Source: Papio anubis
Lineage: Eukaryota > Chordata > Mammalia > Primates > Cercopithecidae
Direction: 5' to 3'
Assembly (NCBI RefSeq): GCF_008728515.1
Contig: NC_044986.1
Coordinates: 58,331,159-58,395,158 of the forward strand
Length of the DNA: 64,000 bases
The translations under genes and the position numbers were made by a program. Under the pieces are notes generated by a model. It had not been told where the DNA came from. It saw only the letters and a program-made list of their open reading frames with translations, and searched no databases. Shown in pieces: positions 55,981 to 64,000 of this stretch (position 1 is the first letter of the stretch; each line of letters begins with the position of its first letter).

Positions 55981-58029
55981 AGAATCATGGTTAAGCCTAC
56001 TGTAATGTGTGACAAGAATATTTTGGCTGGTAGTAATAAAAGCTGATTAAGAATAGAAAGAAATTCTTCACTGAGTAAAGTGTGAAGAGAGGCTATACAG
56101 TCACACACCAAAACCTACATATACATATAATGTGGATATTATGTGGTCATTACAGAAGTAGCAGGGTTAGGAAGAAAAGCTATCCATTCCCTGAAAAATG
56201 GATAAATACAGGCAGGTGAACACCATATATACTACGCAAGGAATTCCTTTCTGAAAGAATAAATTCTTATTTAAAAACCACAGGGGAAAAATGTATGTTG
56301 TATAAAGAGCAACATAACTTTGAACCTTTAGAGTATCACAAAATATAACGATAGTCAACCATGTTAGAGACAGTCTATCCTGTCACTGCAGAAATCTAGG
56401 AATGTGAGTGTCTTTAGAGGGCTGTAATGGGACTTACGCCCAGTATCTTGATTTTATCATAATAGAGTCTTTTTATACTTCTATGGCTTGGTAATAAACT
56501 TCGTGAATTAATTCCTTTAAGTAAGTATTTTTATTACATAACAGATTTTGCCCTAAATGGTATCCTTGGAGCTCAAAGATGCACCTAATCATCCACTGTA
56601 AATATAAAGCTTATTTATAAGCTTTGTTTTAGCTTATAGCTAGCAGAGAATGACTTAAGCTCTAGGAAGAATCTTTGATATGCTACTCTTATCAGACTAA
56701 TCAAAGGTTAAATCATAGTGGGGGAAAACCCTCTATTGTTGTATTACAAAATAAAAAGTATTCTTGTTACTGAAATCGTGCTTCCCTCCACCAATTCCAT
56801 TTTAATAAACATTTCTGACTACGTTTTGTATAAAGGATTAAAGTGGATTCAATTTTTAAATAAGGGAAATTTGATTTTCATCGATGAATTTGGATATTTT
56901 TACCAAGGTTTCATTTCAAATGAAACCACTACATAGAAAATCTGATGAACTCAATCATTTATATCCTTCTAAGAGAATATAATGCAAAAATATATAAATA
57001 CTACTGTATATACTCCATTAATTCTGGTAGCCATAAATATCGCTACATTTTTAAAACATCAGAGGTTTTTAAAAGGTGCAAATGAAATGCAGAATTTGAA
57101 TTAACTTCTATATGTTATTATCCAAAATAATTTAATGGAAAACTTTTAACCAAAAAATCGCGTGTCGAAGAAGAAAAAGTGATTAATACAAGTAAAGTTT
57201 CTCAGCGTGTCAGACAGTTCATTCAAGTTGTTTTTTCAGTGTGGGAAAATATCTACAATAGTGCTCAGGTCTTCAATTCTCAAAAAAGGGAGCGATTAGA
57301 AAACACTAAGGTGAATTTTAGGACTGTTATTTATGGGTTTATGTGTCTACATAAGGGAAGTATCTCCTCTTAGGGTATGAAAACAAGGAACTTGGTAATT
57401 CCCTGCCTCCCCCCATATTTCTGCCACCTAAAATATTACCTAGTAGTCAGTAAATGGCTAAAAAATATTTAAAGAATAAACAAATGAAATAGGAAAAGAA
57501 CAACTCAAATAATGATTTAAAAATTTTGTACCGAAAGGCCCAGATCCTGGAAATAATCTCCAATCCAATTCTTTATGAGGAAGCATGTTCTGTGAGAAGT
57601 ATTCTATTAAGCCCAGCGTTTTCCTGTATTGTTTTTGCTAATCTCAAAGCTTTAATTATCTAGGAGGTTTTATAGTCAACTTTCCTTGATTTGTAAATAG
57701 ATTTGAGATTATTCACTGTGAAATTTTAATCTGTAGCTGGGTTTGCTTTTTGTCAGTCTGCAATTTTTCACTCCATGAGATGGTGGTGTTACTTAGAGAA
57801 TGCCAAGTGAAATCAATAAAAACATAATCTGGGAAGTCAATTTTGTAATAAAACAAAAACTCTAAAGTCACAGGGAAGTTTCATTTAGGTTTTAAAAATT
57901 ATTATTTTGAATTAAAACTGTACTTCCTTTCACCTCTTCATTTCCATGTACATGGAAAATTACTAGAACAGGACTAGATTTATAAATTATTTCCTTTTGA
58001 CGATACAACCCTAAAAAATGCACCCAGAT
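55981..58029. other. Intronic AT-rich sequence without recognised repeats
   Basis: About 2 kb of RTKN2 intron. ORFs at 56718-56936 and 57179-57373 show no features. Confidence 0.4.
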
Positions 58030-58699
58030 TATGGTCTCTAAATACTCTTTACTACAAAAAGGAAACAGAGCTTTTTGAAGAAATGACTGACCCTCAGCCT
58101 GGGCCAGGAAATGTATAAGATGATTCTGGAACATCTTGTCCTATCAGAAATCTAAGATTCCTAGGGTTACGTCAAAAGGATTCAAGAGTCAACGCTAAGG
58201 GGCTTCTACCAGTCAAACACTGGACAATTAGAACATCGATTAGAATAGCAATGGCAATGGACAGACACATGACATATCTTTTAAATCCAAAAATTCATAA
58301 TGATATTTAAACACTAACTCATTGGTCACCTGTGAAAGACGGTAGGAAACTATCTCATTATTTTGGTAACTGACATATAAATGGGAAAAAACAAACAAGC
58401 AAACAAACAAACAAAAAAAAACCCAAGCACGTATCCTGTCTTCCCTGTAAGAATTGTACTTCAGGGTAACCAAAGAGCTGATGAAGTAGACATTCCAGCT
58501 ATAAGCAATGCAAAAATGCTACCGGTTTGCAATCCTTAATGAAATAAAGGATCTAAACGATGCTCATCAGTGGTTGTTAAAATGAGTGGAAGACCTAGAT
58601 ATATGATATGCTTCTCGATGAAAGTATATGACCCTTCCTAAAATGTATTCTTACTAATCAATGAACAAATCTGAATATGATCCAAAAATGTAAGAAAAA
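58030..58699 (+). mobile_element. Old L1M 3' UTR, first part
   Basis: 'aaatgtataagatgattctg', 'caaaaggattcaagagtcaa', 'gcttctaccagtcaaacact'. Resembles the 3' UTR of old L1M elements, continuing at 58999 and 59635 after an Alu and an antisense L1. Confidence 0.5.
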
Positions 58700-58998
58700 A
58701 GGCAGGCTGAGTGCGGTGGCTCATGCCAGTAATCCCAGCACTTTTAGAGGCAGAGGCAGGTGGATCACCTGAGGTTAGGAGTTCGAGACCAGTCTGATCA
58801 ATGTTGAGAAACCCCATCTCTACTAAAAATACAAAATTAGCTGGGCAAGGTGGCACATGCCTGTAATCCCAGCTACTCGAGGGAGGCTGAGGTAGGAGAA
58901 CCGCTTGAACCTGGGAGGCAGAGGTTGCAACGAGCTGAGATCGCACCATTACTCTCCAGCCTGGGCAACACGAGCGAAACTCCATCTCAAAAAAAAAG
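58700..58998 (+). mobile_element. Alu SINE, sense
   Basis: 'ggcaggctgagtgcggtggc' to 'gagcgaaactccatctc'. Inserted in the L1M. The minus-strand ORF 58638-59033 is an Alu frame. Confidence 0.92.
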
Positions 58999-59167
58999 AA
59001 AAAGAAAAGAAAAATGACAACCCAGGGATGCAACTAGAAAAATCCAGACTATGGAAAAACCCTGTGGGATAAAGTATCAATTTCTTCAGCAAATACATTG
59101 TGCATGGTGTGTGTGTGTGTGAAGGGGGGAGTTTGAGGTGTGAGTAAACATAAGCCAACATATTCAT
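58999..59167 (+). mobile_element. Old L1M 3' UTR, second part
   Basis: Lies between the Alu and the antisense L1: 'ggatgcaactagaaaaatcc'. A short (GT)n sits at 59106-59121. Confidence 0.45.
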
Positions 59168-59634
59168 TATTAGTAGTAGTAGTAGTAGTAAACTTTTAAG
59201 TTCAGGGGTACAAGTGCAGGTTTGTTACATAGGTAAACTTGTGTCATGGGGGTCTGTTGTAAAGATTATTTAATCACCCAGGTATTAAGCCTAGTAACCA
59301 TTAGTTATTTTTCCTGATCCTCTCCCTCTTCCCACCCTCCATACTCTCCGATAGGCCTCAGAGTGTGTTGTTCCCCTCTATGTGTCCATGTGTTCTCATC
59401 ATTTAGCTCTCACTTATAAGTGAGAACATGTGGTATTTGGTTTTCCGTTGCTGTGTTAGTTTGCTAAGGATAATGATCTCCAGAATGATTTATATTCCTT
59501 TGGGTATATACCCAGTAATGGGATTGCTGGGTCGAATGGTATTTGTCTTTAGGTCTTTAAGGAATCAACACACTGTCTTTCACAATGGCTGAACTAATTT
59601 ACACCCCCACCAACAATGTATAAGCATTCCTTTT
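59168..59634 (-). mobile_element. L1 LINE 3' end, antisense, internally deleted
   Basis: Reversed L1P-type 3' UTR ('aagttcaggggtacaagtgc', 'acttataagtgagaacatgt'). It has an internal deletion at about 59484, where 'ctccag' joins 'aatgatttatattcc'. Its tail is a (TAC)n repeat ((TAG)n-like on the plus strand, 59170-59189). Confidence 0.85.
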
Positions 59635-59990
59635 TCTAAAGAGACTTAAAAGACCTAATCAATCAACCATAATATGTGGCCCTTATTTGGATCCTAACTC
59701 AAAAAACTTAAAAAAATTGAGACTGGGGATTTTAAAGACTGCCTGGATTTTTGACGATATATTAACTACACATAATTATATCTACATATGACAACTTATA
59801 TATAAAAGCATAAATTTTCTTAAGGGTGATAACTGGAATATTTACAAGCAAAATGATATGGTCTCTAGGATTTGCTTCAAAATATATGTAATGTGGGGGC
59901 AATGTGTGAGAGTACAAATGGGTTCATCTATACTATTCTATGTATAAATTACCTTGAATTTTTTTCCAAAGCAAACAATTAAAAAATAAA
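59635..59990 (+). mobile_element. Old L1M 3' UTR, last part
   Basis: 'gtggcccttatttggatcct', 'aatgatatggtctctaggat', 'tttgcttcaaaatatatgta' and an A-rich end complete the L1M started at 58030. Confidence 0.6.
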
Positions 59991-61191
59991 ATACAAACAC
60001 AAAAACCAAAGTCAGTCTATTATTAATGCCTCTTTCTTGTCTGTAATGCAGATAATATTTCACATCTTCCTTACAAACATGCTGTAAAGACAAATGAGTT
60101 ATTTGAAAAGTGCTTCATCTGAAGTCCTGTTAATCAGGAATGAAGACAAAATGTTGGTGCTAAGAACAAGTTTTAGACTTTATATACACTCTACTGACAA
60201 AAAAGGATACCTTCACATATATGACAAGGAATGTTTGAAATATGTAATCCATAGCTATAAGTTAAACCAGCCATGAAGTATGATTAGTATCAGTTTAATA
60301 TAATTATTTTAAATTTATATTAATTAAATCAGATGTAAACTCCAACAGGAAAATGTTTGAAAAATTAATTTTGTTATATTTACTTTTAAAAATCTGAATA
60401 GTTGATATGATTAGATATTAAGGAAACTAACATAACTGGATTAAAATCCCATGTGCTTCATAATAATTTTGCTTTCTAGGGTCTATGATAAATATAATAG
60501 TTAAAAAGTATTTTCAAAACAATTTAACCAAGGTCTACTACAGTAAGTAGTATTATTGACTTGTTTAGTACAGATTTTATTAAAATGAATGATGTATATA
60601 ATATTTAAAACAAGAAAAGGCTTGATCTCAAAGACTCACACTTTTTTTTTTAACCATCCTCACCCTATTGACAATAGATAAAGCTTTGGTTAACAAAATG
60701 CTTTCTATAATGTGTAGGAAATTCAGTTAAGTACCTGTTATTGAGAATGTCTTGCTCAAGAACATTCTTGTGAAGTTTTCTGAATTTGAAGCAATCGCTT
60801 TGAAGTAAATCACCCTTTCAAATTTGGATTGAAAATAGGAGGGGAAAAGCTTTTAGGCTTTTCTTCCCTTAATGTGACTATTTCCACAGACGGCTCCCTA
60901 TGAAAATTAATGAACTAACTTAGCCTTACAGGAAATGCCATTTAGAAGGACAAGAATTATAGCTTGAGAACAGATCCTGTGATCTAAATAACAGAACTAT
61001 TATTTATATACCTTAGCAACTGTGAAATTTATGTTTTCAAACAATTTTTAAAGTAGCATTAAGGAAAATTATTTTCATGAGAAAAGAAGACAACCAAAGG
61101 ACAAAAAAACTCTGATTTGTATTTAATGTTTAACATTATTAAGCTTAAAGATCTTAGAGACCAACCATTAGAAATATACTAAAAACTAAAA
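59991..61191. other. Intronic AT-rich sequence without recognised repeats
   Basis: No exon or repeat recognised. Confidence 0.4.
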
Positions 61192-61207
61192 GAGAAACAC
61201 TATTCTT

Positions 61208-61491
61208 TTTTCTTGAGACGGAGTCTTACTCTGTCGCCCAGGCTGGAGTGCAGTGGTATGATTTCAGTTCACTGCAACCTCTGCCTCCCAAGTTCAAGAG
61301 ATTCTCCTGCCTCTGCCTCCCAAGTAACTGGGACTACAGGTGTGTGCCAACATGCCTAATTTTTTGTATTTTTAGTAGAGATGGGGTTTCATCCCGTTAG
61401 CCACGATGGTCTCGATCTCCTGATCTCGTGATCCGCCCATGTTGGCCTCCCAAAGTGCTGGGATTACAGGCGTGAGCTACCGCGCCCAGCT
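61208..61491 (-). mobile_element. Alu SINE, antisense, with target-site duplication
   Basis: Reversed Alu flanked by an exact 16-base duplication 'gagaaacactattctt' (61192-61207 and 61492-61507). A few bases are missing near 61352 ('catgcctaattttt'). Confidence 0.95.
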
Positions 61492-61586
61492 GAGAAACAC
61501 TATTCTTAAAAGTTTTATTTGATCCTTACCTGCTGTATCAGAAAATACCAAACTGGTTTTTATCCTTTGTTTATTTTAGAATACAT

Positions 61587-61918
61587 TGTTCAACACCACC
61601 CTGGGCAACATGGTGAAACTCCATCTCTACTTCAAAAAAAAAAAAAAAAAATTCTGGGGTAATTAAAACTTTTAGGTAAATAATAGTTACAGGTCAGTAG
61701 CTATCCATTTTGTAGGCACTACCAACAGGGTACACAGAAAACTTCAAAAATTAGCTGAGCATGTTGGTGGGTGCCTATAATCCCAGCTACTCGGGCGGCT
61801 GAGGCAGGACATTAGCTTGAACCCAGGAGACGGAGGTTGCAGTGAGCCAAGATCGTGCCACTGCAATCCAGCCTGGGCGACAGAGCAAGACTCCATCTCA
61901 AAAATAAATAAATAAATA
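61587..61918 (+). mobile_element. Broken Alu SINE, sense, with foreign insert
   Basis: Alu sequence 'cctgggcaacatggtgaaac' to 'catctctact' (to about 61630), then about 115 non-Alu bases starting with an A-run, then Alu again from 'aaaaattagctgagc' (about 61747) to 'cagagcaagactccatctca'. The first ~60 Alu bases are missing. Confidence 0.8.
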
Positions 61919-61960
61919 GTTAAAAAAAAAAAAAAAAAAAAAGAATATACTAAAAAGCTG

Positions 61961-62258
61961 GGTGTGGTGGCTCATACTTGTAATCCCAGCACTTTGGGAG
62001 GCTGAGGCAGGCAGATTGCTTGAGCACAGGAGTTTGAGACCAGTCTGGGTAACATGGTGAAACCCTGTCTTTACAAAAAATATAAAAATTAGCTAGGTGT
62101 GGTGGCATGTACCTGTAGTCCCAGCTACTAGGGAGGTTAAGGAGGGAGAATCCCTTGTGTCTGGGAGGTGCAGGCTGCAGTGAGCTGTGATGGCACCATT
62201 GCACTCCAGCCTGAGTGACAGGGCCAGACCCTGTCTCAAACAAACAAACAAAAAACCA
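61961..62258 (+). mobile_element. Alu SINE, sense
   Basis: 'agctgggtgtggtggctcat' to 'gggccagaccctgtctc' and a (CAAA)n-like tail. Confidence 0.92.
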
Positions 62259-62394
62259 AAAAGAAAATGTTAATAGCATGTCTCCCTTACAAATCTGCAA
62301 GGTAAGAAAAACAATCAAAACATCTACCTTAGAAATTAAAAACCAAGTAATTTAAAACATTGAATAGATTAAACACCTATGAATTTATCACTAT

Positions 62395-62731
62395 ATGAGA
62401 CAGTGAAGGTAGGGCAGGGAGGAAGATAACACTCATCTGCTACCCCTGGAGAGATAATATCAGCTCCAATATGTATTACCAATACCAGTGCAACACCAAT
62501 ACATGAGACCAACTTCTTACCCTGAAAATTGGCAATTAATATATCAAGTATTTATCCTGCCTTTTCACAAGAGACTGTAATTCACCCCCAGTTTATAAGA
62601 AAAACTTCTGCACGAAAAGAATGCCAAAAGGACATATGTCGAAGGAAAGTAGTATGAGAAAATCACCCAGAATCTCCTGTGTAATAACTGATGTAGGCAA
62701 AGACAATCACAGGTGGCTAAAACCATTATGT
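62395..62731 (+). mobile_element. Possible old L1M 3' UTR, first part
   Basis: Looks like old L1M 3' UTR ('acttctgcacgaaaagaatg', 'cacccagaatctcctgtg'), continuing after the AluY. Tentative. Confidence 0.35.
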
Positions 62732-62743
62732 GAAAGACTGTTG

Positions 62744-63046
62744 GGCCGGGCGCGGTGGCTCAAGCCTGTAATCCCAGCACTTTGGGAGGCCGAGGCGGGT
62801 GGATCACAAGGTCAGGAGATCGAGACTATCCTGGCTAACATGGTGAAACCCCGTCTCTACTAAAAATACAAAAAACTAGCCGGGCGCGGTAGCGGGCGCC
62901 TGTAGTCCCAGCTATTTGGGAGGCTGAGGCGGGAGAATGGCGTGAACCCGGGGGGCGGAGCTTGCAGTGAGCCGAGATCGAGCCACTGCACTCCAGCCTG
63001 GGAGACACAGTGAGACTCCGTCTCAAAAAAAAAAAAAAAAAAAAAA
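62744..63046 (+). mobile_element. AluY SINE, young, with target-site duplication
   Basis: Full-length Alu with 22-A tail and exact 11-base flanks 'gaaagactgtt' (62732-62742 and 63047-63057). Carries 'ctcaagcctgtaatccc' and 'aaaaaactagccgggcg'; the third diagnostic word is 'gatcgagcc' here. Confidence 0.95.
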
Positions 63047-63057
63047 GAAAGACTGTT

Positions 63058-63725
63058 AGGAAACCAAGACAGTCACACAGTGCTAGAGTGTCTCCTCACT
63101 GACTACTTGCTAGTTGTAAAGAGGGAAGATTACTTTATGTTGGAGAGAGGGCATCACCAGCAGTGGCGACAACCTGACATCATGAGTCTCCTAACGGGAA
63201 GCTCTATAAAGTACTTGTCTGTCATCAACCATAAAATCTTCTAATAAAAATGTTCTGCATAAATACAATCAAGCCTCCAGACCTCATTTACAAATCAGAA
63301 GAACTGCAGAGGATGCATAATCCCTGAATAGTCCTGGACTGAAGACCAGAGCTAAAAGGCCATTTTGGGAAAACAGGGAAATCTGAATATGGACTGAATA
63401 TTAGGTGACATAAGAAAATTATTTTTAATTTTCTTAACTGTGATAATGGTATTACGATTATGTATATATATGAAAGGCTCCTATTTTTATTAATAGGAGT
63501 TACATGTTGAAGTATTCAGGAATGAAGTATCACGATATCAAAGTCTTAAGTTCAAATGGGTCATCAAAAAATATAGATTTAATCAAAGAGATAATGTAAA
63601 TATGACAAAATGTTAACTGCTGAGTCTAGGTGGTATGTATATGGGCCATCAGTATAGTTTTTTTTTCTTCAACTTTTCTGTACATTTGAATCATTTTGTA
63701 AGTTGAGCAAAAACAAAAATTACTT
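63058..63725 (+). mobile_element. Old L1M 3' UTR, second part
   Basis: 'actgtgataatggtattacg', 'acatgttgaagtattcagga', 'aacttttctgtacatttgaa' resemble the 3' end of old L1M. Same type as 59635-59990. Confidence 0.5.
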
Positions 63726-64000
63726 TAAAAGGAAAAATAATTACATAACAGTCATGTTTTAGGAAGTAACAAATATATGTCTTGACTGGAATACTGCTTG
63801 ATTTTTTTAATAAGAATATCAGTGAATTCACTATTAAATGGGAAGTTTTCAGGTGAATGGAAAAATTCAAAGGAAGCCTGAGGTAGAAGTAAGAACTACA
63901 AAGAGAAATAAGCTTCTAAAGAGAAAAACACAGGAAACCAACACTGGAGAAAATTAAGATGGCAATATTGCAAAGAGGGAAAACAGAATACTTTGTCATC

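Larger units (their letters stand above)
54784..64000 (-). other. RTKN2: RTKN2 intron, continuing past the window
   Basis: At least 9.2 kb of intron upstream of the PH-domain exon. I looked for the exon encoding the first half of the PH domain and did not find it, so it probably lies beyond 64000. Confidence 0.75.

Noticed and set aside
58638..59033. 131-codon ORF on the minus strand
   Set aside because: Antisense Alu frame inside an RTKN2 intron, with no splice context.
61950..62318. 122-codon ORF on the minus strand
   Set aside because: Complement of a sense Alu and its simple-repeat tail.
54784..64000. Search for the exon carrying the first half of the RTKN2 PH domain
   Set aside because: No segment with a matching frame, splice sites and PH-type beta-strand pattern was found. 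The exon is presumed to lie beyond the window.
1..64000. tRNA, snRNA, 7SK, Y RNA genes or a CRISPR-like array
   Set aside because: None of their hallmark boxes or regular spaced repeats was seen. All short tandem repeats are ordinary microsatellites or transposon tails.

Overview
This is a stretch of primate nuclear DNA, AT-rich and gene-poor. About 28 Alu copies or fragments, L1, L2 and MIR pieces, MaLR/ERVL LTRs, an LTR12 (HERV9-type) LTR and hAT DNA transposons fill much of it. Four young AluY copies (29484-29784, 31091-31382, 43867-44180, 62744-63046) share changes that I recall as typical of Old World monkey AluY lineages ('ctcaagcctgtaatccc', 'aaaaaactagccgggcg' and, in three copies, 'gatccggccactgca' or its complement). 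I therefore infer a cercopithecid monkey (macaque/baboon type) rather than human.

The only gene I can name with confidence is the 3' end of RTKN2 (rhotekin-2), on the minus strand. Three coding exons are visible, each with consensus splice sites and matching phases: 54618-54783 (C-terminal half of the PH domain), 49548-49655, and the last coding exon 47716-48251, which ends in a TAG stop. Together they encode the last 269 residues. The rest of the gene lies beyond the right edge; 54784-64000 is intron. The 3' UTR runs leftwards from 47715 into an unusually repeat-poor 3.5 kb (44181-47715) with several candidate poly(A) hexamers.

Positions 1-44000 look intergenic. From memory of the human map (RTKN2 on chromosome 10q21, with ARID5B on its far side) this would be ARID5B-RTKN2 intergenic sequence. 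Layout: an antisense L1 split by an MST-type LTR (80-2165); L2 and unassigned sequence to 5.3 kb; a repeat-poor candidate regulatory block rich in homeodomain-type motifs (about 6.6-8.3 kb); a MIR/MLT2/LTR-like cluster (8.8-10.8 kb); an old L1 with Alus (12.9-14.2 kb); a second repeat-poor block (15.2-17.9 kb); a hAT transposon carrying three Alus (18.9-21.2 kb); a 5-kb old L1 carrying Alus, one of them split by LTR12 (22.1-27.2 kb); an Alu-in-Alu-in-LTR nest (28.6-29.9 kb); a 1.7-kb L2 carrying a young AluY (30.5-32.2 kb); an unassigned, coding-like minus-strand ORF (33603-34004); and further L2/MIR/MER5A/Alu to 42.4 kb.

The observations most worth checking are a perfect 116-bp direct duplication (17628-17743 and 18315-18430), a long imperfect hairpin with 45-nt arms (40201-40310), the unassigned ORF at 33.6-34.0 kb, and the two repeat-poor candidate enhancers.

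Repeat family names are from memory of consensus sequences, and repeat edges are accurate to about 5-20 bases unless a target-site duplication is stated. I saw no tRNA, rRNA, snRNA or CRISPR array.
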